Positions 8,028 to 16,413 are shown, counted from the stretch's first letter. The stretch: 46,828 nucleotides of DNA from CAYQZD01 sp964421875 (GCA_964421875.1 CAYQZD010000014.1:1-46828); one strand, 5' to 3'. Numbers and translations are program-made. The notes: generated by a model from the letters alone, not told the origin.

Positions 8028-8777
8028 TTATTCCTTATCAGCTTCCGGCGTCTCCGGCTTGAGATGCTGGACCATAAAATCGGTGATGGTGTTCTCCAGC
8101 TTCTCCTTGAGGTCGGTCGCGAAGATGTCCGAGCCGTGACGATTGGTGTCAAGCAGCATCCATTTCCGCGGGTCGCCCGCCCTGAGATACATCGCGCGAG
8201 CAGCCCGGAGCGTGAGATGAGCGTCGTGCTTCGCGCCGATGAAGAGGATGGGGCGGGGCGATACCTTGTGGACATAGTCTATCGGCTCGGAACCCTGCCA
8301 GGAAGGAGGAGCGGCTACAGTGAGCACCGCCTTGATTAATTCGCTCTTCGCCGCCGCAATCACCACCGCCATCCCCCCCATTGAAGCCCCCGCCGCCCCG
8401 ATGCGGTCCCGGTCCACCCGTGCCATGCTGGCTAATAACTCCGCCGCCGCCATCGCGTCTTTGTCCTGATTGGCAACGTCCATACTATCACCTTCCGATT
8501 CGCCGCAAGCGCGGAAATCGAAGGCTAAGACGACGAATCCTTTTCCGGCGAGCTTCCGCGCGTATTCATCCCAACTGACGCGGCTGTTCTGATACATATG
8601 AGCCAGTATCACCCCGGGAAGCTTCTCCCGCGCTTGAGGCGAATATACCGTCCCCTTCAGAGCCAATCCGTCCTCCGAAGTAAAATCTACGTCCTGCACA
8701 ATCAGGTCGGACTTTTTCTCGCCGCATCCCGTCAATAGCAGACCACATAATAATATTATTGCGATGAGTCTATTCAT
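8028..8777 (-). CDS. Alpha/beta-hydrolase lipoprotein (dienelactone hydrolase/BAAT-like)
   Basis: 249 aa. The lipobox LLTGC puts the lipidated cysteine at Cys18, so the mature protein is membrane-anchored in the periplasm. The alpha/beta-hydrolase core shows an oxyanion strand (GVILAHMYQNS), the nucleophile elbow GASMGG (Ser132), the acid at Asp185 (GAKHD) and the histidine at His214 (NRHGSD). The family includes esterases and peptidases and the substrate is not predictable. The C-terminus is acidic and Pro-rich. The GGAGGAC upstream gives a good ribosome-binding site. It may form an operon with the downstream membrane protein. Confidence 0.85.
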   Translation of the reverse strand: MNRLIAIILLCGLLLTGCGEKKSDLIVQDVDFTSEDGLALKGTVYSPQAREKLPGVILAHMYQNSRVSWDEYARKLAGKGFVVLAFDFRACGESEGDSMDVANQDKDAMAAAELLASMARVDRDRIGAAGASMGGMAVVIAAAKSELIKAVLTVAAPPSWQGSEPIDYVHKVSPRPILFIGAKHDAHLTLRAARAMYLRAGDPRKWMLLDTNRHGSDIFATDLKEKLENTITDFMVQHLKPETPEADKE

Positions 8778-8816
8778 CCCTGTCCTCCGTTAATAATATA
8801 TTGTTATTGAGTAATC

Positions 8817-9791
8817 TCAACCTTTCAGCCCCGTTATCAAATAAGACCGTTCGGTCAAGGGCGCAACTTCAATCCCCGTAAGACCCGCCTGTGACAGCCA
8901 GCCCGCCACCTCCTTCACCTCATAAGTCCTCTCTTCCGGCGAGTGAACCAGCAGGTTGATGTCGAACAGCGCCGGGAACACCCGCCCGTCGTCATCGTCT
9001 AAGAAATACCCCCGCACCGCGATAATCCCCCCCTGCTTCAGCGAAGCGCAAGCCGTTCCTACTAATTTCCGGCACTCCTCCTCGGACTGATACAGCACAT
9101 CCGACAGCAGCGACGCGTCGAATTCACCGCAGTATCCCATCGAATGCCAATCCCCCGCCGCCGCCTCGATGCGCCCCTCCAAACCCGCTTCCCTTACGAA
9201 ACGCTGCGTTACCGGAACCACTTCGGGACGCTCCACTATCACCGCGCTAAGCGTTTCAGTATAAGCCCGGCACAGCGCGATGGAATAAGCCCCCGAACCT
9301 CCCCCGAAATCCACCAACCGCCCCGCCCCCGACAAATCCAGTCCCCGGCACAAGGCTTCCGCCTCTTCCTGCAGCGACATACTGTGCATCGCCCGAGTGA
9401 ACATCTCCGCCGAAGCGAGTGTTTCGTCCACAATCCCGGACGCGGAATCCCCCCCCTTGACTACTTCCGGCAAAGCCCCCCATATCCCCGCCGAAAAATC
9501 CTCGCTCATCAAGCGGCAGAACCCGCTCGCATCCCTGTTCCCCCCGGCGGTCATTCTATCAGCCGCCCCCTCCGGCAGCCGGAACTTCCCCCCCTCACGC
9601 ATCACCAATCCCATCGCCGCCATCGCCCGCAGCAGCCTCCCCGTTAAATCCGCCTCCGCCCCCGCAGCCCCCGCCGCTTCTACGGCGGTGAGCGACGCCT
9701 CCTTAAGGATCTCGAACAGATTCAACCTCAAAGCCGCGAACAGCGCCGCCGACCGCCAATAAGCCGTCGATATGTCTAAAATGTCTGTCAT
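8817..9791 (-). CDS. SAM-dependent O-methyltransferase (Methyltransferase_2 type)
   Basis: 324 aa. The N-terminal winged-helix dimerisation domain covers about 1-100 (ISTAYWRSAALFAALRLNLF ... LLRAMAAMGLV). The catalytic Rossmann domain follows, with the SAM-binding motif LVDFGGGSGAYS (about 163-174), an acidic pocket residue in VIVERPEV and the strand ASLLSDVLYQ. The fold is that of plant-type and bacterial small-molecule O-methyltransferases, such as those acting on phenols or polyketides. The acceptor is unknown and no biosynthetic cluster is nearby. It is GC-rich and strongly codon-biased compared with the tRNA-side DNA to its right. Confidence 0.85.
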   Translation of the reverse strand: MTDILDISTAYWRSAALFAALRLNLFEILKEASLTAVEAAGAAGAEADLTGRLLRAMAAMGLVMREGGKFRLPEGAADRMTAGGNRDASGFCRLMSEDFSAGIWGALPEVVKGGDSASGIVDETLASAEMFTRAMHSMSLQEEAEALCRGLDLSGAGRLVDFGGGSGAYSIALCRAYTETLSAVIVERPEVVPVTQRFVREAGLEGRIEAAAGDWHSMGYCGEFDASLLSDVLYQSEEECRKLVGTACASLKQGGIIAVRGYFLDDDDGRVFPALFDINLLVHSPEERTYEVKEVAGWLSQAGLTGIEVAPLTERSYLITGLKG

Positions 9792-9827
9792 CTTCGCAGA
9801 TTCACTTCAATGACTGAACTTATGGAT

Positions 9828-9858
9828 TTCCGACTTTCCGACTTGCAGACTTGAATAC
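9828..9858. repeat. Short tandem micro-repeat, CGACTT type
   Basis: Loose 7-8 nt units (TTCCGACT, TTCCGACT, TGCAGACT, TGAATACT) in the gap between the methyltransferase start and the tRNA-Ser promoter. Same style as the heptamer arrays described elsewhere. Confidence 0.5.
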
Positions 9859-9896
9859 TATATTAATAAATTCCCCTAACTTTATCAATCTCATAC

Positions 9897-9925
9897 TTGA
9901 AAAAAAGCCCCGTTTTCCCTATATT
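9897..9925 (+). promoter_or_regulatory. Promoter of the tRNA-Ser pair
   Basis: TTGAAA (9897-9902), 17-nt spacer, TATATT (9920-9925). The predicted start near 9932 is two bases before the first tRNA. Confidence 0.7.
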
Positions 9926-9933
9926 TATTGTTT

Positions 9934-10020
9934 GGAGGACTAGACCTAATTGGTAAGGCAGCGGTCTTGAAAACCGCCGGCTTTCGAGCCTTGGGGGTTC
10001 GAGTCCCTCGTCCTCCGCCA
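9934..10020 (+). tRNA. tRNA-Ser (TGA)
   Basis: Acceptor GGAGGAC pairs with GTCCTCC. The anticodon loop CTTGAAA gives TGA. The long variable arm has a GGCT-TTCG-AGCC hairpin, the serine class II hallmark. The T-arm is GGGGGTTCGAGTCCCTC. Discriminator G and an encoded CCA (10018-10020) are present, unlike the Ala and Gly tRNAs. Confidence 0.95.
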
Positions 10021-10032
10021 AAATATTTCCCC

Positions 10033-10126
10033 GGAGAGATGGCCGAGCTGGTCGAAGGCGTTCGCCTGCTAAGCGAATGTGGGAGCAAAACTTCCACCCT
10101 GGGTTCGAATCCCAGTCTCTCCGCCA
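10033..10126 (+). tRNA. tRNA-Ser (GCT)
   Basis: Acceptor GGAGAGA pairs with TCTCTCC. The anticodon loop CTGCTAA gives GCT. It has a long variable arm (TGTGGGAGCAAAACTTCCAC) and an encoded CCA at 10124-10126. It lies 12 nt after tRNA-Ser (TGA) in the same transcript. Confidence 0.95.
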
Positions 10127-10152
10127 AAATCCCGCGAAAGCGGGATTTTTTT
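10127..10152 (+). terminator. Intrinsic terminator of the tRNA-Ser pair
   Basis: AAAATCCCGC, GAAA tetraloop, GCGGGATTTT, then further Ts. It starts directly after the encoded CCA. The stem is the same ATCCCGC...GCGGGAT palindrome found in the dispersed repeats. Confidence 0.85.
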
Positions 10153-10239
10153 ATGGGGGGATTGGCGGGGAAAGTTGATAAAGTGACTGAAATTAATAAA
10201 TTCATATGATAGAAAACTCATATACAACCAGGAAATTGG

Positions 10240-13014
10240 ATGTCAAAACAAAACTATACAAATGAAATTGCTCAACTATTGGAATACCTGACCAGCGGTA
10301 GTAGTGAGAAAGCAAAAGACCATCTTGTCTTTCCGCTGTTTAAAAAGATATTCGGGAAAAAATTCAGAAAGGAAACTGATGCATGCGGAGCGGATATATA
10401 TATTGAAGGACAACTTGTTGTTGAATTAAAAACTAATATAAATAATTATTTACAGGGATTCTATCAAGCTCTCCATTATGAAAAAAAGGGGCTGAGTTTT
10501 TCCGCGGTTTGTGTAATCGCTCATCAGTTCATCGGATTGTGGAAATTAAATGACATCCCACAGTTTGCCAAAGAGTTCGCCGCTAAAGCCGACCCATATA
10601 AACCATCCAATGAAATTGGAGTTAAAAATGCAAAGAATACCTCGAAAATTCGAAGTAATGAAATACTGAGTGCAGCATTGTTCAAGTTGACTCCAACCGA
10701 TTTCGAAGGACTATTGAAAAAAGACTATAATATTGAACTCTATGAATACATCCAATTACTGAAAAACCTTGATTCCGAAAGGATGCAAATTAATACCTTC
10801 AACTTCATCAATAAGATTGAGATTCTGAAAAAATTCTTTGACAACCCCATAGATGCTGTTCACTGTTTTTATGCGATAGTTGGCTATTGGGATATGACTT
10901 GCACCGTAGCGGAAGTAGGTGAGACTGATAAAATCAATGTTATTGGACATAAAGGAAGTAAATCTAGTGAATCCGTTCAAATCAAGCCCAACTGTAAAGA
11001 TGAATTTAAGAAATTTGTGGAGAATCATTATGTGTTTACCAATGAAGGTTCGGGATTGACAATCGATTATTATTTCAGTCGATTCGATGAGGTTATATCT
11101 AAGGTAAATCCGGAATATGCCAAGCAGCACGGTATATTTTTTACTGATATAAACCTGAGTAAACTCGCCCTCTGGTTTGTCCAAACATATTATGAAAAGA
11201 AATTGAGTGAAAAATACATAGTGTTAGACCCGGCGGGAGGCTCCGGTAATTTAGTGACCAGTTGGAAAGAACACTTAAAACATAAAATTGTCTCGGAATT
11301 ACAGCCGGATTTATTAAAAACCATTGAACAGCGTATGAAGTTAGACCCCCAGCAATTTAAACCGGGTTTTACTATTATTCCAAAAACCACTGAAAACAGA
11401 GGATTGAATTTCCTGGATAAATCGGCCGAGGAATATGTGTTTGAGTTGATGAAAGAACTTGACCTTAAAAATCAGAAATTGGACAAACCACTCGCCTTCC
11501 TGCTCAATCCACCCTATAAAAGCACCGATGAAAGCGAAAAAGCCAGAAAAAATGTTGAGGCTTTGTATGATATTCACAGGACAATACTTGAAATTACCGG
11601 TAATGACGCCGGTAAAGAGAGATATTTAGCGTTTCTTGGACAGATTTTAAATATCGCGAGGCTTCAATCCGGTGATTTGGAAATTGGTGAATTGGATTTT
11701 GAAAAAGTTACAATTCCCAAGTCATTAGACGAGAACGCATCGGAAACTCCGTTATTGATGATATTCACGCCTACTTCCTGGCTGGTTCCAAGACCCTCCT
11801 TTAAAAGATTCAGAAGTGTGTTCGACCAGTATTTTAAATACGAAAACGGCTTTATTTTTCTGGGCAGGGAATTCTTCAAAATTAAAGGCAAGTTTCCCAT
11901 CACCTTCACTATTTGGCGATACCATAAAAACCTTAAGGGCAATAATAATAAAATAATAGTCAAAGATTTAACTCATCTGATTAGAAATGATATTAAGATT
12001 AATTGGAATGCTGATCCGCGTCAAATCGATAGTATTCTGAAGCCTATTATTAGAAACGCCAAACCGGTGAACTTTTCTCAAAGAAAAAGTCCCATCCAAA
12101 AATGGGTGTCGCAAAAAATGTACGATTTTAAAAGAGACCCGACACAATATGAATTGAATTCGGGAAAAATATATGGTGGACTCCCGATAACTGACCCCCG
12201 AAGGCGTAATAAGAAGACATATGGTATCGAAAATTCGGAATATATTGGTTTTATGGATAATAATACGCCGGTAAGAATTAAACAGGATAGATACGGAAGG
12301 ATTTCTAATAAATGCGATAGAGTTTGGTTCCGCCTTGATACTGTGTTTCAGAATGCGAATGTGACACGAATATTGAATGGTCCGCCGGATAACAGAGGAT
12401 ATGCAGCTTTTGATTTAACAAGCTCTAGAAAAACATTTACATGGTATGCGATAACTAAAGTGTTCAATGGAAAATATCCCATTTGGGCTAATCAGTTCGA
12501 TATTTGGAAACCAAATATTCTGAAATCTATGGAACAATATTTTTATTCTCTATGTTTTGCGTTTGGATTAGCTGATAATAGTTGTGTTGTCACTAAATAT
12601 GAAGCGGATAATCCGGTGAAAGGCGCTCCCGAGGTTTTTATCGATAATCCGATGTGTCCCGCAAATCATGAATCATTCTGGTCGCTTGTCCTTGATAAAG
12701 AAATTGAAGAATCTAATCGGATATCATTTGTACTGGCGCAAATCATTAAAGACCTTTACGATTATTGGAATCAGCATTATTGTCAGGGCCAATTTTTATT
12801 TGATATTGGTCTGAAGGACGAACCGTATTTTAAGTATTTCAGTTATCCTGATTTCCTGACGCCTTATTCCGGTTTAATCCAGATTAAGAAATTTGCTTAC
12901 ATTCATAATCATTCATCCTTAGTGCGGATTTTTGATGATATCTCCCGTCATTCGAACACTATCAAGCAGGAATTGTACACAATCCTTACAGAAGATTTCA
13001 AGTATTTTGATTAA
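10240..13014 (+). CDS. Type IIG-like restriction enzyme: nuclease fused to adenine-N6 methyltransferase
   Basis: 924 aa single-chain restriction-modification protein. The N-terminus has a PD-(D/E)XK-like site: Asp52, then ELK (Glu62, Lys64) in GADIYIEGQLVVELK. A helical linker follows. The methyltransferase has the conserved GIFFT block (about 298-302), SAM motif I LDPAGGSGN (329-337) and the catalytic NPPY (423-426) of adenine-N6 enzymes. The C-terminal third (about 560-924) would hold the target-recognition domain, with short conserved pieces such as YGGLPITDPRRR and GYAAFDLT. The order nuclease-methylase-specificity fits Eco57I-type IIG systems. The gene is clearly more AT-rich than its neighbours and follows a tRNA pair, both suggesting horizontal transfer. 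ATG at 10240 follows CAGGAA. No separate specificity subunit or integrase is seen. Confidence 0.85.
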   Translation: MSKQNYTNEIAQLLEYLTSGSSEKAKDHLVFPLFKKIFGKKFRKETDACGADIYIEGQLVVELKTNINNYLQGFYQALHYEKKGLSFSAVCVIAHQFIGLWKLNDIPQFAKEFAAKADPYKPSNEIGVKNAKNTSKIRSNEILSAALFKLTPTDFEGLLKKDYNIELYEYIQLLKNLDSERMQINTFNFINKIEILKKFFDNPIDAVHCFYAIVGYWDMTCTVAEVGETDKINVIGHKGSKSSESVQIKPNCKDEFKKFVENHYVFTNEGSGLTIDYYFSRFDEVISKVNPEYAKQHGIFFTDINLSKLALWFVQTYYEKKLSEKYIVLDPAGGSGNLVTSWKEHLKHKIVSELQPDLLKTIEQRMKLDPQQFKPGFTIIPKTTENRGLNFLDKSAEEYVFELMKELDLKNQKLDKPLAFLLNPPYKSTDESEKARKNVEALYDIHRTILEITGNDAGKERYLAFLGQILNIARLQSGDLEIGELDFEKVTIPKSLDENASETPLLMIFTPTSWLVPRPSFKRFRSVFDQYFKYENGFIFLGREFFKIKGKFPITFTIWRYHKNLKGNNNKIIVKDLTHLIRNDIKINWNADPRQIDSILKPIIRNAKPVNFSQRKSPIQKWVSQKMYDFKRDPTQYELNSGKIYGGLPITDPRRRNKKTYGIENSEYIGFMDNNTPVRIKQDRYGRISNKCDRVWFRLDTVFQNANVTRILNGPPDNRGYAAFDLTSSRKTFTWYAITKVFNGKYPIWANQFDIWKPNILKSMEQYFYSLCFAFGLADNSCVVTKYEADNPVKGAPEVFIDNPMCPANHESFWSLVLDKEIEESNRISFVLAQIIKDLYDYWNQHYCQGQFLFDIGLKDEPYFKYFSYPDFLTPYSGLIQIKKFAYIHNHSSLVRIFDDISRHSNTIKQELYTILTEDFKYFD

Positions 13015-13035
13015 TCAAATATCCCCCCCCAACAC

Positions 13036-13064
13036 TTGCCATTTTCCTCCAAAACCGCTATAAT
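13036..13064 (+). promoter_or_regulatory. Promoter of the first sorting-domain protein gene
   Basis: TTGCCA (13036-13041), 17-nt spacer, consensus TATAAT (13059-13064). Transcription near 13071 gives a leader of about 60 nt with TTGGAG before the ATG at 13132. Confidence 0.7.
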
Positions 13065-13131
13065 TAAAAAAACGCGGTAACTCCGCAGCCTTCACTGCAA
13101 AATCTGTTTCACAATATAATTTGGAGAAATT

Positions 13132-14379
13132 ATGTTTAAACGCGCTCTCTTAACAATCATCACCCTCCTCGCCGCCGCTGTCCTCTTCGCCCAGCCGGGC
13201 TTGGACGAATTAGTGGAGGAGGAATTCGGCAGCTGGGATATGGTTTACAACGCCACCAGCGTCGCCAAGGGCAACCTGTTTTTCGTGGACAGCACCGTCA
13301 ATCTTTACGAACACCGCTTCCACCTCGATTTCAACTCCGCCCAACCCCTCTGCTTCTTCGTCTATCAGGGGACTCAGCTTGAAGGCACCTACACCCTGGT
13401 CGATTCCGTAACCCACGGCAATCAGGGTCCCGGCAACACCTTTTACGCTTCCGGCGAGCGGAATTTCGAACTCACTTCAGGTTACTTCTACTATGTCGGA
13501 GTCTGCTGGAGCGGAGTGGACACCCGCTACGCCCGCGCCAACGGTCCTACCCCGCCCATCGCCTGTTCCTTCGGGCGTCTGGAATGGGGGGTGGGCTACT
13601 GTTACACCGGCTTCCCCCCGGCGGCGACCGTGACCTACCGCGTGACCCAGTACACCGCTTACCACGCAATCATCGTCACCGGCACTCCCGGAGTGTCCCC
13701 TCTGCTGGTGACCCTGACCCCGCATAATCCGCCGATACAGATTCCCGCGGGCGGAGGCCCCTTCACCTACGACGCTTCCGTCGAGAACACCACCCAGGAT
13801 CCCATCACCTTCGACGCCTGGGTAATAGTGATGCTCCCCAACGGCATCCCCTACGGGCCCCTGATTCAGCGCAACGGACTGATCATCCCCGCAGGCGCCA
13901 CCATCCTGAGGACATTGAACCAGAATGTCCCCGGCATGGCTCCCCCCGGCGAATACACAATGGTGGGCAGCGCCGGAGTTTACCCCGATTCGGTTATTAG
14001 TACCGATTCCTTCACCTTCAACAAACTGGCGGGCGATGGCGCTCAAAGCAATTATAATAATTGGACTTGCACCGGCTGGGAATCCGAATACCAATCAATA
14101 ATCGAAAATCACAAATCACAAATCACAAATCTTGCAGCGTCCCCCAATCCCTTCAACTGCAATTCGACCATCACCTTCACCCTTGGACAGGCAAGCCAAG
14201 TAGAATTAGCGGTTTACGACCCCGCCGGGCGGCAGGTGGCTCTTTTGGCGGAGGGATGGATGCCTTCCGGCGCCCACAGCGTGAATTTCAACGCTCAAGA
14301 CCTCCCCAGCGGTGTCTATTTCGCCCGCCTCAGCGCCGCCAACACGGTCAAAACCGAAAAACTCCTGCTGCTGAAATAA
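13132..14379 (+). CDS. Secreted type IX sorting-domain protein with PHNPP module, paralogue A
   Basis: 415 aa. Signal peptide about 1-20 (ending LFAQ). Residues 21-185 form a beta-rich domain of unknown type, Tyr- and Phe-rich with a few Cys. Residues about 188-305 are the shared module (TLTPHNPPIQIPAGGG ... FDAW ... YGPLIQRNGL ... VPG.APPGEYTMVGSAGVYPD ... F.KLAGDG). A short low-complexity linker is encoded by heptamers (14093-14134). The C-terminal 75 residues are the sorting signal (SPNPFN, LAVYDPAGRQVALLAEG, SGVYFARLSA, KTEKLLLLK). It should be exported and attached to or released from the cell surface through a type IX system. The module DNA is about 85 percent identical by eye to that of the next gene, so the two are recent duplicates. 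Confidence 0.85.
   Translation: MFKRALLTIITLLAAAVLFAQPGLDELVEEEFGSWDMVYNATSVAKGNLFFVDSTVNLYEHRFHLDFNSAQPLCFFVYQGTQLEGTYTLVDSVTHGNQGPGNTFYASGERNFELTSGYFYYVGVCWSGVDTRYARANGPTPPIACSFGRLEWGVGYCYTGFPPAATVTYRVTQYTAYHAIIVTGTPGVSPLLVTLTPHNPPIQIPAGGGPFTYDASVENTTQDPITFDAWVIVMLPNGIPYGPLIQRNGLIIPAGATILRTLNQNVPGMAPPGEYTMVGSAGVYPDSVISTDSFTFNKLAGDGAQSNYNNWTCTGWESEYQSIIENHKSQITNLAASPNPFNCNSTITFTLGQASQVELAVYDPAGRQVALLAEGWMPSGAHSVNFNAQDLPSGVYFARLSAANTVKTEKLLLLK
14093..14134 (+). repeat. Heptamer array inside a coding linker, AATCACA type
   Basis: Six consecutive 7-nt units: AATCAAT, AATCGAA, AATCACA three times, AATCTTG. They are in frame inside paralogue A, exactly between the PHNPP module and the SPNPFN start of the sorting domain. 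The same word family fills the same position in the gene at 38652. Confidence 0.85.
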
Positions 14380-14594
14380 TTTTACTATTGTACCGCCGGC
14401 CCACCGCGCCCGGCAGTCGTAGGGTGGGTTTCAACCCACCAATTTACAATTCATTCCGGCGAAGCCGGAATCCTTCTTTCCCCCCTTTTATAAAGGGGGG
14501 CAGGGGGGATTATTCAATGCGCCGCCGGCCCCCAGCGCCCTGTCCCACAATGTCATTCCCGCGAAAGCGGGAATCCGGAGAGCGGTTCCCCGCG

Positions 14595-14629
14595 CGGACT
14601 TGTTACTTGATACTTGAAACTTGATACTT
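14595..14629. repeat. Heptamer array, GATACTT type
   Basis: Five 7-nt units in one phase: CGGACTT, GTTACTT, GATACTT, GAAACTT, GATACTT. Intergenic. Confidence 0.8.
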
Positions 14630-14669
14630 ATTAAAGGTAGGCGGGGGATTTATCCCCCCGCAGCGATTA

Positions 14670-14707
14670 GCGTTATGTTATGCCTTTAGCGCAGCGGAGA
14701 CCTGACA
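14670..14707 (+). repeat. Dispersed repeat, GAGACCTGACA type, copy 2
   Basis: Matches 2297-2334 with only a few changes (TATGCC for TTTGCC, GCGCAG for GCTAAG). Confidence 0.75.
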
Positions 14708-14796
14708 CTATCAATGCTACAAATCATGTTTACGCATCATCGCCCGGGCCTCCAAGCTTAAGTCCTAAGTATAAATTCACTTTTTTTGCCGAAAAC

Positions 14797-14825
14797 TTGA
14801 CAAATGTTCACCAAATTCGCATATT
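14797..14825 (+). promoter_or_regulatory. Promoter of paralogue B
   Basis: TTGACA (14797-14802), 17-nt spacer, CATATT (14820-14825). The predicted leader is about 120 nt, ending with GGAG at 14942-14945 before the ATG at 14952. Confidence 0.65.
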
Positions 14826-14951
14826 ACCTGAGAGGGGCATTTAAGACTCCGGCAGCCTCTGGAGAGGGTATAATAGAAAATTGCATTTTCTTTATCATCA
14901 TCATCCGGGGAAGACCTTTCACCCAATGTTCTTAAACCATTGGAGTTAGCT

Positions 14952-16226
14952 ATGGCAAGATTGACATACATCGGAACGCTTTCCGCAGTTGCCGCAATCC
15001 TGGCCCTTGTTTCCACTGCTTGGACTCAGACCACCGTTTACAACAACTTCGGACCCGATCACGGCGGATGGGACTATAACTTTGGTATGGGGTGGACCGT
15101 AGCCGGCGTAAATGTCCCCACCCAGTACGGCGTGGAACAGGCGATGGAATTCACTTCGACCACCGACGGTGTGGTTACCGACATCTGGGTCGCTTTTTTC
15201 CGTGTTCCCTCATCGACAATGCCCGATACGGTTACCATAAAACTCACCGCTAATCCCACGGGAAATCCGCCGGAGCCCGGAAATGTGATGGAGGAGTGGA
15301 TTATCACCCAATTTGAAACCTGGTCGCAATGGAGCCCGCCGCATCATCTTCAGGGCAGCGGGATTTCCACCTTGCAGGCGGGAGCCTCGTACTGGCTCTG
15401 GGCGGTCGGCGGCGAAACCACCTGGACCGGCTGGTGCCTGAACATCAATCCCAGTCTGACCTGTCTGCACACCCTGCGCCGCGAAGGTGAGAATTGGTTG
15501 ACTATCCATCAGGAGACCGCCAGCGCTTTCCGCGTCGATGTGGGGCAGCTATCGCCGCTTTCGGTGACCCTGATCCCGCATAATCCGCCGATACAGCTTC
15601 CCGGGGGCGGCGGCGCCTTCGCCTTTGACGCCACTATCGAAAACACTACGCAGGACCCCGTCACCTTCGATGCCTGGATTATGGTGACGCTCCCCAACGG
15701 CAATCCTTACGGGCCCCTGATTCAGCGGAATGGACTATCCATCCCCGGCGGCGCTGCCATCCTGCGCACCTTGAATCAGAATGTTCCCGGAGCGGCTCCA
15801 CCCGGCGAATACACGATGGTGGGCAGCGCCGGGATTTATCCCGATTCGGTCATCGATTCCGACAGTTTCACCTTTTTCAAACTGCCTGGCGACGGCGCAC
15901 TAAATAACAGTTTTACCTGGACTTGCTCCGGCTGGGATGACAACGGATTCTCAGTTCCCAGTTCTCAGTTCTCAGTTCTCAGTTCTTCCCCCAATCCTTT
16001 CAACGCCTCTACAGTTGCGAGATTCGAGATTCGAGATGCAAGTCAAGTCAAACTGGCAATCTACGACATCGTCGGACGGGAAGCGGCGGTTCTCGCCGAA
16101 GGATTCTATCCGGCGGGGGCGCACCAGGCGGTATGGGACGCGTCGGGGATGGCGAGCGGAGTGTATTTCGCGCGTTTAAGCGCAGGTAATGTGTTGAAAA
16201 CTCAGAAATTGCTGTTGGTTAAGTAA
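14952..16226 (+). CDS. Secreted type IX sorting-domain protein with PHNPP module, paralogue B
   Basis: 424 aa from the ATG at 14952, which has GGAG seven bases ahead; a TTG at 14940 is in frame but less likely. Signal peptide about 1-25 (ending AWTQ). Residues 26-200 resemble the choice-of-anchor R type N-terminal domain (VYNNFGPDHGGWDYN, then QAMEFTSTTDGVVTDIWVAF). The PHNPP module spans about 202-318 and is nearly identical to that of paralogue A. The linker is encoded by CTCAGTT heptamers. The sorting signal (SPNPFN ... LAIYDIVGREAAVLAEG ... SGVYFARLSAG ... KLLLVK) ends the protein. A heptamer array starts at the base after the TAA, followed by a terminator. Confidence 0.85.
   Translation: MARLTYIGTLSAVAAILALVSTAWTQTTVYNNFGPDHGGWDYNFGMGWTVAGVNVPTQYGVEQAMEFTSTTDGVVTDIWVAFFRVPSSTMPDTVTIKLTANPTGNPPEPGNVMEEWIITQFETWSQWSPPHHLQGSGISTLQAGASYWLWAVGGETTWTGWCLNINPSLTCLHTLRREGENWLTIHQETASAFRVDVGQLSPLSVTLIPHNPPIQLPGGGGAFAFDATIENTTQDPVTFDAWIMVTLPNGNPYGPLIQRNGLSIPGGAAILRTLNQNVPGAAPPGEYTMVGSAGIYPDSVIDSDSFTFFKLPGDGALNNSFTWTCSGWDDNGFSVPSSQFSVLSSSPNPFNASTVARFEIRDASQVKLAIYDIVGREAAVLAEGFYPAGAHQAVWDASGMASGVYFARLSAGNVLKTQKLLLVK
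15950..15984 (+). repeat. Heptamer array inside a coding linker, CTCAGTT type
   Basis: Five 7-nt units: CTCAGTT, CCCAGTT, CTCAGTT three times. In frame in paralogue B, at the same module-to-sorting-domain junction as the array at 14093. Confidence 0.85.
16019..16039 (+). repeat. Heptamer triplet inside the sorting domain, GAGATTC type
   Basis: GAGATTC, GAGATTC, GAGATGC, in frame, encoding part of the first conserved beta-strand of the sorting domain (RFEIRDAS). The gene at 40183 carries a different heptamer array at the same place. Confidence 0.75.
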
Positions 16227-16261
16227 GTTTCGAGTCTAAGGTCTCAAGTCTCAAGTTTAAA
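16227..16261 (+). repeat. Heptamer array directly after a stop codon, GTCTCAA type
   Basis: Five 7-nt units: GTTTCGA, GTCTAAG, GTCTCAA, GTCTCAA, GTTTAAA. The first base follows the TAA of paralogue B with no gap. The last unit runs into the terminator stem. Confidence 0.85.
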
Positions 16262-16289
16262 GCCCTCAAGGATGAGGGCTTTTTCTTTT
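16259..16289 (+). terminator. Intrinsic terminator of paralogue B
   Basis: AAAGCCCTC (16259-16267) pairs with GAGGGCTTT (16274-16282), followed by a T-rich run. Confidence 0.9.
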
Positions 16290-16413
16290 GGAGCTGTGGG
16301 GATACTATCGGTAGTGAACGCGGGGGTGATTTCTGAAAAGTTGTTTTAACTGAGAGGAAAGGAGTTTTCACAAAGCTGGTGAATTCAGGCTAATTGTTAA
16401 GCATTAAACAAAT

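Larger units (their letters stand above)
14380..14796. other. Intergenic dump of many dispersed repeats
   Basis: No gene is seen. In order: a GTAGGGTGGGTTTCAACCCACC palindrome (about 14418-14440), half of the TCATTCCGG repeat (about 14454-14473), a CCCCCCTTTTATAAAGGGGGG palindrome (about 14479-14500), an ATTCCCGCGAAAGCGGGAAT palindrome (about 14553-14573), a heptamer array (14595-14629), a GGGGGATTTATCCCCC palindrome (about 14643-14659) and the GAGACCTGACA repeat (14670-14707). Confidence 0.65.

Noticed and set aside
9144..9647. 167-codon plus-strand frame opposite the O-methyltransferase
   Set aside because: Pro/Arg-rich composition of an antisense shadow.
13015..13131. Attachment-site duplicate of the tRNA-Ser 3' end after the restriction gene
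   Set aside because: No copy of the T-arm or acceptor sequence is found there.
13477..14094. 205-codon frame opposite paralogue A
   Set aside because: Antisense shadow. The plus-strand protein has clear domains over the same bases.
14061..14624. 187-codon plus-strand frame overlapping the end of paralogue A
   Set aside because: Out-of-frame reading of the sorting domain continuing into intergenic repeats.
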